From NCBI GenBank assembly GCA_021234155.1, contig JAJEKV010000002.1:40971841-41035840 (forward strand): a DNA stretch of 64,000 nt, read 5' to 3'. Shown here piece by piece: positions 1 to 8,508 of the stretch. The position numbers and the translations under genes are program-made. The notes beneath the pieces are model-generated. The model was not told the DNA's origin and searched no databases. It worked only from the letters and a program-made list of their open reading frames with translations. This DNA comes from Isoetes taiwanensis (Eukaryota; Streptophyta; Lycopodiopsida; Isoetales; Isoetaceae). Within the stretch, counting starts at the first letter, position 1. Every line of letters begins with the position of its first letter.

Positions 1-69
1 CAATCTAAGATACTCCCTTTTTGTTTCCTGCTTAGCTTGTCCTATAGACATCTTAAATTTATGCTTTTT

Positions 70-903
70 TTATTTGCATTCTGCGTCGAACCAAGCATTA
101 CATGGCAAACCTTTTAATCTTCTCTGCGATACAAAACATTTTTCAGCTGCATTAGTCACCATATTAGATAACACATCACTTAAATCTTTTGCCGTTTCTG
201 GCCATACAATTGCCAAAGCTTGTTCTTCACAAAGTGCCTCGTACATATCAGCCCTTGCCTTATGCATATAAAGCCTCTTACCTGATATAGGAACTGGAAT
301 GTTTTTATGTCTCTCCATCATATAAAACTCACTATTATCGATACATGATCTAATTCCGTGCGTAACTCTCCAATATCTAATTTGACCACCTGCTGCTCAA
401 AATCTGCCTTGGCAATGATAAGGTCTACCACACTAGCATTTTCCTAAACTAGGGTATTTAGATGCCCCATTAAAAATAAGCAAATCTAAACCACTGCACA
501 CATTCAGAACATGTCTCCCCTGAGGATTAGGCCAACGTGCTTCACCATTTGATATCTCATTCCGACCACAACTTCTCAATTCATTATCATCAAGGTGTTC
601 CATCCAAATAGGGTCGCCATTTGGGCTAACAACGACTGCTTCTTTTTCTGCAATAGGCCCATTAAAATCTCCAAGTAAAAGAACATCTCTGTTTTGCATT
701 AAGGTAAGCACATCTTGCTCTATGTAAAAGAAAAGATCATCACGATCTAAATTACATGAATTATATACTAGGGATTTTCTTGGTGGAAAATAACATCCCA
801 CAACAAATATATTACCTTGCTTGCCTGGCATTTCAACCCAAACATACTGTTTTGTTATCTTATCTTTTATCTTTAAGGACGCGGACCAAATGTACACATT
901 CAT
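70..903 (-). pseudogene. LINE ORF2 endonuclease domain (exo/endo/phosphatase fold), broken
   Basis: The AP-endonuclease-like domain of a LINE nicks the target DNA for target-primed reverse transcription. The 903-433 segment reads GCYFPPRKS, then the diagnostic LLLGDFNGP (catalytic Asp/Asn) and a WPNPQGRHVLNVCSGLDLLI stretch typical of this LINE group. After a frame break it continues at 321-70 and ends with a NAWFDAEC motif, which in these LINEs lies between endonuclease and reverse transcriptase. The same motif order recurs in the LINEs at 7.2, 15.6, 26.1 and 35.1 kb. It is not intact, because the frames are disrupted and the SDH motif region is in another frame. Confidence 0.75.
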
Positions 904-1354
904 CTCTTACATAGCATGCAATTCCTCCAAAACCACGAAGTCTCCAACCTCTAATATTCCATTCTGAATGTAACAGCGTGAAGCCCTTGATATTCACCAA
1001 TCCCTCTTCCTCATGCTAACATGTTTCTAAAAAGAAAATTAAATCTACTTCTTCTAATAAATCACCCATTGTATCAATTTTAGATGCTTTCAGTGAGTTA
1101 ATATTCCAGCACATGACCTTGATGGTCTCAATTTCCTATGCTACAATATCATCCACTATAACCTTTCCTTTTTTCCAATAAGATTCTGACCGTTTTGTTT
1201 GGCTGCCTTGAACTTTTGCACTTCTGCCTTATGTTGCATGAATTGCTCTTTGGTAAAATCCTCGTTTAACCATACAGATTGACCCTTCAATGAGCTTTTC
1301 TTCTTTAACACATTCATTCTGTATTCCTGCAAATTTCACAATGGTATGCTTAGG

Positions 1355-1549
1355 TTATTCAAATGATTTTCCTACTCGAAATGCTTCAATAATTTTACAA
1401 TCATCAATATCTAGCTTATCTTTCAGAAAATGAACTACCTTTGCTTTCGTATTTTCTGTAGGTTCTTTTGATAGGTCCACTAGACGTAGATCAAGCATTT
1501 TGTTCCTCTTCTCTTGGTCTTCCATAAAATCCGTAAGCTGTTGCTTCAA
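1355..1549 (-). pseudogene. LINE ORF1-like RNA-binding segment
   Basis: A 64-residue minus-strand segment with a charged helical start followed by KAKVVHFLKDKLDIDDCKI and EAFRVGK. This matches the RRM-like part of L1-type ORF1 proteins, where a 'fl...l.....I..a.RvGk' pattern is usual. It lies upstream of the endonuclease segment on the same strand. It is short and broken, so the assignment rests on pattern and position. Confidence 0.55.
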
Positions 1550-1760
1550 TTCAGTGAAGCAATTATCTTCTTGAGCATCATATCCAATATGAGTAGCATA
1601 TCCATTACTCTATGTTTGTTCCTGGTGTTCAACTTCTGCCCTCAGCCCAGCTCTTATACATTCCATTTCCTGCTTAAGATCAGTCTTCAGGGTATCAATT
1701 TCTCTCTTAAGATTAAGTTTCATAAGCAACAAGATTTAAAATGAAACACACTTATTTAAG

Positions 1761-2213
1761 AAGTGCGTTTGAAAGATTCCTTTAAAAAAATTGAAAACTT
1801 AAAAAAACAGACAAAATAGGGAGCAAAATAGATTGTTGAGCACTTAGCGTTCGGAATACCACAGGAAAAGTAATATTTCTGAAGCTATTTCATTTTAAAA
1901 AGAGGGCAGAAAAAAAAATGCTTGTTTTAAGGAGAGAAACACTAGTTTTGGAAACTCAACAAGTTCTTATTGTTGAAAATAGAAGCAAATACAGTTTGTC
2001 TTTTTGCACACTTAATGTAAGTACCATCAAAATCAAACAAATAAAAGACAAAGAGTGTGAAATCATGGAGCAAGAAAGAGTTGTTCTAACTAAACGTTGT
2101 TGAAGACACAAGTCTCTCAGTTTAAAAATTTTCATAAATATGTATTACAATTCTTAGTAAGTTTAAAATATAACAAGAGGCACTCAAACAACCATGAATG
2201 ATATTTAGACATT
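1761..2213. other. AT-rich spacer, no gene seen
   Basis: AT-rich sequence with A-runs. A 61-residue open frame on the plus strand has no recognisable features. Nothing else is supported here. Confidence 0.5.
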
Positions 2214-2866
2214 TCAACTTGTCTGTATAAAATCATACGACAGGTGGCTCTTCCCAGTCGACAGGACTCTCGCCCTTGGATCTGTCTCTTGCGAGGCCAC
2301 AAAGCCAGAGACGCCTGCTTCTGATTCTAAGGCTATGGGAACAGGCGGTTTGGCGGGCTCTAGCTCCACGGGCTCCAGGTCCACGAACTCCACCTCCTCG
2401 TCTTTCCTTCCAGTGATAGGAGGCTGGATTTCTGTGTAAGTGCCTTTGACATCCCCAGCACCATTCTTTGCTCCCAGTTCCTTATTTTCATCAGGAAAGG
2501 ATTCACAGGAGCTTATTCTGGTCCTGATGAAACTTATTTTGTCTGCGTCAATATCAACAAAAACAACATTACGTCCCTGTTTAAGGGCGCAAATTGCTGT
2601 GGTGCCTATTCCAGAGAATGCATCCAAAATCCAGTCGCCCGGGTGAGAAAACCACTGTATCAAATTATTAATAAGCCTTTGTGGCTTCTGGTAATGGGAC
2701 ACCACAACGCCTTGTCTCTGTGGGTTTCTCAACTTTTGCAAGACAGCAGGGAACTGGAAAGCATTGCACGGAGGCGTCTTCTCATTCTGCGTATTAAAAT
2801 GTACCATGGTTTTTTTGGTGTATGCGCTGTAATAACCTATATGGAAATGCTCAAAGCAACTGACTA
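2214..2866 (-). pseudogene. N6/N4 DNA methyltransferase, SAM-binding half only
   Basis: A 197-residue open frame that stays open upstream of its first ATG to about 2866. It contains HYQKPQRLINNLIQ (motif X-like), then GDWILDAFSGIGTT (motif I, FxGxGTT type) and VVFVDIDADK (motif II acidic residue). This is the C-terminal half of bacterial-style beta-class adenine-N6/cytosine-N4 DNA methyltransferases. The catalytic (D/S)PP(Y/W) motif, which in this permuted class lies N-terminal to motif X, is absent from the preceding stretch, so the protein as read could bind SAM but not methylate. An acidic tail of about 90 residues follows. The upstream exon 3362-2864 reads in a different frame, so an indel or deletion separates them. 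It faces away from the palindrome array, divergent from the transposase-like gene. Confidence is high for the fold, low for activity. Confidence 0.7.
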
Positions 2867-3362
2867 AGCGCGCACATGTGCATGTGGATTCCTTCTCATT
2901 CTTTGCTTTAGAATAGCCACATGTGCCGGGTATAACTTTCTCACCTGTAGCACTCTGACCCCATCTTCATTCTTTGGTGGCCTCTTAATCGTGCTCAGTG
3001 TCAAAGAAATAGTTTGCTTTAGTAGCTTCGTCTCATTAACCCTTTTCAAAATAGCACTCGACTTGTCTAAGGGCCGCAAAACAATATCTGCCCCAGGAGC
3101 CTTTTGAAGTGCTTCTGCCGACTCCTCTATAGTCAAGGCCTTTGTGGTTCTTGACTTTTTTTTGGGTTGTGTATCTACTACCAAGGCTTGCCGCTTACCC
3201 TTACCTCTCATTACCACCACTTCCTCCTCTTCCTCTTCTTGTTCCTCTTCCTGTTCACTATCTTTCTCCACGTCCTCCTTAGAACGTGGGTACCACAGAC
3301 CTTTGGTCATAACCTTCTCGTCACAGACTGTGACTGATGAAAGAATGTCCACTATGTCCTGT
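2864..3362 (-). CDS. Exon with acidic/NLS segment and possible ParB-like segment
   Basis: The minus-strand frame starts after a plausible splice acceptor (ACTACAG at 3363-3369) and runs to a stop at 2864. It shows an Asp/Glu-rich stretch of about 25 residues, then two basic clusters (MRGKGKRQ, QPKKKSR) that look like nuclear localisation signals. Its end, DGVRVLQVRKLYPAHVAILK followed by QRMRRNPHAHV, resembles the start of ParB/sulfiredoxin-like domains, which in phage and bacterial proteins are often fused in front of N6/N4 methyltransferases. That resemblance is inferred from pattern only. The methyltransferase half follows directly downstream in another frame, so the two were probably one protein. 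Confidence 0.45.
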
Positions 3363-3388
3363 AGTGCAGTGTAAATTAGGAAGTTGAC

Positions 3389-4082
3389 GGTATAAATTTA
3401 TACGGTAAAGCCACAGAGATCAACTTGCATAGCCAAGCTTGTAGTTATCTGCAATGTAATCATGAACGTCCTTTGGCTTGCACATGCTAATACGAAGCAT
3501 TCAGTATGTACACGACATCCCCGTCGTCGTTTATGCAGTTCATGAGAAGCTCATCTTCGTTTTCTGTGGAAGTTAAGCTTGTCATCTCCCCGGCGGGGTA
3601 GTAATCCTCCATCTTAAACCCCCCTGGCCCCGACCACACAAGTACAGGTATGCATCCGTTGGGTAGCGCTTTCTGGCTCCCCTGTGGACATACCATGTCA
3701 CATCTTTCAGTTCGTAGGTCTGTATCTTCGACGTTTGTGTCTTTGATGGTTGTCCCTTGCTTTTGATAGCAATCTTGGGGCTGAAAAGGCGCAAAAAAAC
3801 CCTTTTTACATCAGAAAAATAGTTTTTTAACACAACTTTAAACAATTTAGCTCTAAGAAAAGTGGCTTAAAGAACCCTAAATTTGTGCTATTTTACCCCT
3901 TTTTCTCTGGAAACAGACCTTAAAATACAACACCATTGTTCAAATACTATGGTTCCGGACCTCTCTTTAGACATTCCACACACATTTTAAATTTAGACCA
4001 CGAAAGTGGTACGCCATATAAATTTATACCTACAGAGAAGACAGATGTTTGATTTTATGCCCTTACGGTATAAATTTATACC
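3389..4082. repeat. Outlying copies of the GGTATAAATTTATACC palindrome (3)
   Basis: Three copies with the exact core TATAAATTTATA start at 3391, 4017 and 4069. The first lies just upstream of the acceptor of the acidic/NLS exon. The interval 4017-4069 is 52 bp, about five helical turns. No coding is seen between 3846 and 4127 apart from these sites. Confidence 0.9.
3487..3845 (-). CDS. Possible 5' exon(s) of the leftward gene, unrecognised
   Basis: Two overlapping minus-strand frames (3845-3582 and 3696-3487) lie just left of the main palindrome array. The 3696-3487 frame ends in an acidic, Asn/Asp-rich segment (CINDDGDVVYILNASY); the 3845-3582 frame is basic. Either could be the first exon of the leftward methyltransferase gene. 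I cannot choose a splice pattern or recognise a domain. Confidence 0.3.
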
Positions 4083-4127
4083 GCAAGTGTTTACGAACTG
4101 TTTCTTTTAGCGACTGTGGTCTCCCAC

Positions 4128-4425
4128 AGTATAAATTTATACCGAGAGGGCTCTGGAATGGTATAAATTTATACCGCTAGTGCTCAGACGGTATAAATTT
4201 ATACCGTTGCAGAACACTCGCGGTATAAATTTATATCGAAAAAGTTCTGGAACGGTATAAATTTATACGCTCCGAGCACGAGCGGTATAAATTTATACCG
4301 AGAGAGTTCTGCAACGGTATAAATTTATACCGTCTGAGCACGATCGGTTTAAATTTATACCATTGCAGAGCCCTCTCGGTATAAATTTATACCGTGGGAC
4401 CTTAGACTCGGTATAAATTTATACC
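4128..4425. repeat. Main array: ten phased 16-bp palindromes
   Basis: Cores start at 4130, 4162, 4192, 4224, 4256, 4286, 4318, 4348, 4380 and 4412. Centre-to-centre distances are 32, 30, 32, 32, 30, 32, 30, 32 and 32 bp, i.e. three helical turns each. The consensus is GGTATAAATTTATACC; the copy at 4348 has one core change (TTTAAATTTATA) and the copy at 4224 ends ATATC. Spacers are not random: they fall into a TTCTGCAAC type and a GAGCAC type, each in either orientation. The likely role is a cooperative operator or a transposase/partition-type binding array between two divergent genes. Confidence 0.95.
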
Positions 4426-4557
4426 ATAGACCCAAGACAAAACAAAAACAAGAAGATTAAAAGAGATGTGTAACGAGAATGGTACGGATTAGAGACTTAC
4501 GTGGCCATGACCGTATGGATTCGCTTATAGCTGTTAGTGAGAGCAAATTAGGGTGAG

Positions 4558-4565
4558 TATATAAG
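4558..4565 (+). promoter_or_regulatory. TATA box of the rightward gene
   Basis: TATATAAG followed by a GC-rich GCGCAGCGAGAGCGG stretch where transcription would start around 4590. It sits about 130 bp right of the main palindrome array and 300 bp before the first good ATG (4866). Each palindrome also contains TATAAA on both strands, so alternative start sites are possible. Confidence 0.6.
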
Positions 4566-4704
4566 GCGCAGCGAGAGCGGCTTCGATTCCGAACAGCGTA
4601 TATAGAAAGTAGACCGGCGCCCGCCGGGCTTAAGTACCTCTGTTCTGTGCCTTTCTGTATAGCGGTTCTCCATAACGTCTCCTATATGAATATCTGTAAG
4701 TTTT

Positions 4705-4845
4705 CGTATAAATTTATACCATTTCTGTTTTACCTTACACTTCTCTGTATAAATTTATACCATCTCCGTATAAATTTATACCATCTCCGTATAAATTTAT
4801 ACCGTTCGCTTACGTTCCTGCTTTTGTGTGGTATAAATTTATACC
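4705..4845. repeat. Leader array: five phased palindromes before the rightward ATG
   Basis: Cores start at 4707, 4748, 4769, 4790 and 4832, with spacings of 41, 21, 21 and 42 bp, i.e. two or four helical turns. The array lies between the TATA box (4558) and the ATG at 4866, so it would be in the transcript leader, where each copy could also fold or pair as RNA. This position fits feedback control of the downstream gene. Confidence 0.9.
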
Positions 4846-4865
4846 GTCTGACGCTATTGCAGACT

Positions 4866-5105
4866 ATGGCTGGAGATAAAAGGGTTTCAGAGACTCCCTG
4901 TCCTCCCTGTCGCAGGCTCCCTCCTCTGATGGTTTTCACACCTGCTCCAATGTCACCAGGTAGTAGCCACGAAACTTCTGCCTCCGATAGTCAAAGCCCC
5001 AGCCCTGATGTTTGTACACGTCGTCTTCCACCACCAGTTCAGTTTACTCCACCACAGCCTGCTCCTGAATGTCGTTTGCCCCCACCAATGCGTTTTACTC
5101 CACCA
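4866..5105 (+). pseudogene. N-terminal part of transposase-like gene with LPPPxxFTP repeats, split by LINE
   Basis: ATG at 4866 (MAGDKRVSETPCPPC) begins a Pro-rich, low-complexity region with three copies of a short motif: RRLPPLMVFTP, RRLPPPVQFTPP and CRLPPPMRFTPP. Two more copies (FPPPIHFTP, LPPPVRFSP) lie after the LINE insertion at 10.7 kb, in the same frame. The motif core is PPxxF followed by TP. The reading frame across the insertion is continuous if the LINE and one copy of its 7-bp target duplication are taken out. The function of the motif is unknown; repeated PPxxF-type motifs usually serve as docking sites. Confidence 0.6.
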
Positions 5106-5224
5106 GTCTCGCCATTCTCCTCACTCTCTCTCTAGCGCCCTCACTCTCTCTCTAACGCCCTCACTGCCCTTGCATAGAGCCCCCTTGCTTTGCCCCTTTC
5201 TGGCTTTCTCTCTCTAGGGTTTAC

Positions 5225-5565
5225 AATCTCTCTCTAGCCCCCAAACCCCCAAACCCCCAAAAGGTGCTCTGACCACGATTTTGAGTCCCCAAATTGGATT
5301 CTAAGCATCCTTTTTGCAGCCAGAGACCCCTCAAACTTTGGAACTCCCAAAGAACCCCCAAACCCCAAAAGGTGCTCGACCACGATTTTGAGTCCCCAAA
5401 TTGGATTCTAAGCACCCTTTTTAAGCAGCCGAGAGACCCCTCAAACTTTGGAGCCCCAAAACCCCCAAACCCCCAAAAGGTGCTCTGACCGCGATTTTGA
5501 GTCCCCAAATTGGATTCTAAGCACCATTTTCGCAACCAGAGATCCCTCAAACTTTGGACGTCATG
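5225..5565 (+). repeat. LINE 5' UTR tandem monomers
   Basis: Three consecutive units of about 110-118 bp each hold CCCCAAAAGGTGCTC, a CACGATTTTGAGTCCCC-type stretch, AAATTGGATTCTAAGCA and a CCCTCAAACTTTGGA ending. They start near 5238, 5352 and 5463. They sit just before ORF1, as promoter monomers do in mouse L1 elements; the promoter role is inferred. Confidence 0.75.
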
Positions 5566-7190
5566 GCCACAGAAGATGGGCCAGCCTGGGAAACCCAAGG
5601 CGAGGGGCCGCTACGCAAACGGTCCCGATTAGCCATCATGGACAGGCGAGAGTCATCCTCCATGAAGAAGGAGGCTCGGGCTAAGGCTAAGGCCCCTTCA
5701 GCGCGGCCAGCCCGGCCGGAAGGGATTGATTGCTCAGACCACGCAGGAACTCCTGCCTCGGCAGAGAATTGGAGCCACGTCAAAGTGGGCATGGAGGCTA
5801 ACAGTGCCCGTATTGAGGCTAACAGTGCCCGCCTGGCTGGCATGGCAGTGGAGATGGAGTCCTCAGCACCCCATGTGCTCAGAAGGCAACTGGTGTCGAG
5901 AAGAACCGCATCACAGGTCTGGAGACCCGTACACAACACGTAGAAGATGGCCATGGCCTCGCACACTTCGAACAGCAACAGGCCATGCAGGAGCTCGCTG
6001 ATATACGGGCCCGCCTGGACTCTGTGTTCATCACTCTGGACACCATGACACAGGAGAGGGAGCGGGCAATGCATGAGACGATGGTCACGGTGTCTCGGCT
6101 TCAGTCAGAGGTTGAGGAAGCCACCACCATGGCACGGGGAGCGCAGGCTGCTCTTGCAGACAGCCAGACACAGCTTCGGGCTCTTCAGAGTACGATCGGG
6201 GCAGCAAGCCCGGCTCTGGATGCCCGTGTGCTGGGGCTCGAGCACGCCCTTGCTATTCAGAGCCTGGAGCTCCAGGGGTTGCGGGCAGCCATCCATAGAC
6301 AGGGCCAGGGTCTCCCTACCGAGGTTCATAGTCAGTCGCAAAGCGGTGCGGTGCGGGAGATGGCCAAGCAAGCTTGAGCCCACAAGAGCCGTGCTCCCCG
6401 ACTTCCTCACAGGCCGAGGGCGCAGCTCGCACCGCTACCCTTAATAGCCTCCACGCCGGCAGCCGGACCACGCCGCTGCTGCCCGCGACTCAAGCCACCC
6501 CACGCCATCCCAGCCACCACCACCACCCCCCAAAGACGGGCCCGGCCCTCGCCCACCTTTGACCCCCAGCCGCAGAGAACTCCAAGCCTTGACATGAGAG
6601 GCCACAATTTGGTAGTCCGAGGCATGCCAGAAGAGGAGGGGGAGAGTCTCGTCCACAACATCCGAACACACATTCTCGATTGGATGACATTCCCGGCGCC
6701 AGTTCACATTTCCCGAGCAGCCCGTCATGGGGCTCAGCGCCCGGGTCATGACCGCATTGTCATATTCGCGGTTGTGGATGTGCAGGTGCGTGATGGCCAT
6801 ATTGCGCCAGGGCAAGATGTTGAAGGGGACATCCCTGTACGTGGACCGGGACCTCACACCCGCACAGCAGGAGGCACGCAGACAGGAGCTTGTCAGGGTC
6901 AAAGGCATTTGCCACCAAGGAGGTGCCGCAGGATTGTTTCGGGGCAGAATGCAAATTTTCCGCCAACCTGCTACTGCTGCAGACCCCGCAGCCCCAACCG
7001 CAGCTGAACGTGGCCCTGCTTCTTCTTCTCCTACCACGGCCCCCCCTCTCCTGCTCCTACTCCTGCTCCCTCACAACCCACGCCCTCTCAGCCACATGCT
7101 GCCTCCGCTCCATCTACTTCTCACTCAGCCTCTCGCTTCCGCCCCCTCCCCTCAATCAGTGCGCATACCACCACTACCTGCCGACAAATA
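5554..7190 (+). pseudogene. LINE ORF1 (coiled coil + RRM-like)
   Basis: The nucleic-acid-binding chaperone of the LINE. A basic, Ala-rich start (from 5554) leads after frame breaks to a long coiled coil at 5985-6377 (MQELADIRARLDSVF through SQTQLRALQSTI). An RRM-like segment follows at 6594-6790 (HNLVVRGMPEEEGES, then RIVIFAVVDVQ), then a C-terminal segment near 6800-6960 (LRQGKMLKGTSLYVDRDLTP). The order coiled coil, RRM, C-terminal domain is that of L1 ORF1p. Pro-rich spacers separate the parts. The frame changes at least four times, so no full protein can be made. Confidence 0.65.
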
Positions 7191-7196
7191 GGAATT

Positions 7197-8210
7197 GTGC
7201 CTCCGGGTGGTCTCATGGAATTGTTGAGGCTTCCCTTGGCAGAAGGGGGACAGACTCAACTCCGTGGCAGCCGATATGGATCTCATCTTTCTCATGGAGA
7301 CATGGGAGCATCTTTGAGCCGCGATGCACGACCTGCCCGGTTACCAACATTTCTCGGTCTTCAATACACATGCAGACCGGAGGGTCATGGTGGGGTTGCT
7401 TGCTACTACCGGACAACCTTGGCACATTCGGTTACCCTCCAGAAGACAGACAGACACAACCGGTACTTGTGGGTTCGTGTGCATAATACCAGTGGCAACC
7501 CTCTTTTTCTGGCCGCCTGTTATTTCCCTCACGCAGAGAGCACCTTCTATCGCAGCCACTCTGATGCGGATAGGATGGACCCTTATGTCGATCTATATGA
7601 TGACATACGAAGCCTGCGCTTGGGTAGGGTCGTCCTTCTTGGAGATTTCAATGCACCGGACAGAGTAGAGCAGCCCATGAGACTTGACCCCCTCGGCGAC
7701 GACGATGTCCCCGCAGCCTACGTCCGCCAGAGGCAACCCGCCCACGAGGATCGGATGACGGCCAGTCACTTTCGCTTTGGCGACAGTTGCTCCCGCTATG
7801 TGGTATTTTTGACTTGATAATTTGCAATGGCTCATCCGCGATGGCCCGCTTCTGCAAACAAGTGCACATGCGCATGTGACAATCGGGGGAGGGTCTAGTG
7901 CGGTGGACTATGTGCTCGTAAGTTGCGCCAAGATATGCATCTCATCAGTCGTTTCCGGGTGGGCACCGACAGTCGGGATGAGGAGGTCGACTCAGATCAT
8001 CGCCATCCTCAGTTGCGACTAGATTATGAGCAGGCAGAGGACTATGCCGAGATGCTCATGGACGCCGCCAAAGAATTCTGCGGACCCCACACTAGAGCAA
8101 ATGGACCAGCACCGATTGACTTCGCTATTATGGGATGCAGCAGACAGGTGCTTTGGCAGATCCCCCCCGCGTCGCCGCTCAGGGACAACAACATTTCCGC
8201 GTAACCGATG
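7197..8210 (+). pseudogene. LINE ORF2 endonuclease domain
   Basis: The target-nicking domain of the LINE polymerase. The 7197-7817 frame shows GVACYYRTTLAHSVTLQ, FLAACYFPHAEST and VVLLGDFNAPDRVE, the last being the catalytic GDFN block. Further right, SSAVDYVLVS and a frame-shifted EVDSDHRHPQL carry the terminal SDH-type catalytic histidine. Its parallels elsewhere in the window read LLLGDFNG. The domain is split across frames by small indels. Confidence 0.7.
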
Positions 8211-8508
8211 GTTTGATACGGAGTGTAAAGAACACAAGCGCCAGCCACTCACATTCGATCCGGATCCCGGGGCAGCTTGCGGGCCACCACGACGATCGCA
8301 GCGCCCATCCGAAGGAGACAAAGGCGGTACCTTTTGCCGCATCGGGGAGATGTTCGGCCTGCTGGACACTCATCCTCGAACCTTTTGGCATAGAGTGCTT
8401 TGAAGGCCAGCCCAGCCTACAGGGGACATCACACCCGGGCAAGGGGGAACAAGATTTGCAAAGCAGCTCTATGACCCACCGTGGACGCTGCGCCCATACC
8501 CCCACAGG

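Larger units (their letters stand above)
1..1760 (-). mobile_element. LINE (L1-like) fragment, 5' half, decayed
   Basis: Minus-strand open segments occur in LINE order: an ORF1-like RNA-binding segment (1549-1355), then the endonuclease domain of ORF2 (903-433) and its continuation (321-70). The element runs off the left edge, so the reverse transcriptase would lie outside the window. Frames are broken between segments. The 5' boundary is not visible; I set it near 1760 where recognisable coding ends. Confidence 0.75.

Noticed and set aside
2214-2866. Bacterial contamination as source of the methyltransferase
   Set aside because: It lies between plant-type LINE and transposase sequence, with splice-like borders and NLS-like clusters upstream; nothing bacterial surrounds it.
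3144-3374. Ser/Cys-rich plus-strand ORF
   Set aside because: Mirror image of the Glu-rich stretch coded on the minus strand.
4067-4845. Array read as a CRISPR
   Set aside because: Repeats are 16-bp palindromes with related, repeated spacers, in plant nuclear DNA with no cas genes.
4647-5135. 162-codon frame through the leader palindromes (INLYHLRINLYHLR...)
   Set aside because: The repeats are DNA palindromes read by chance. The better start is 4866, where non-repetitive, motif-bearing coding begins.
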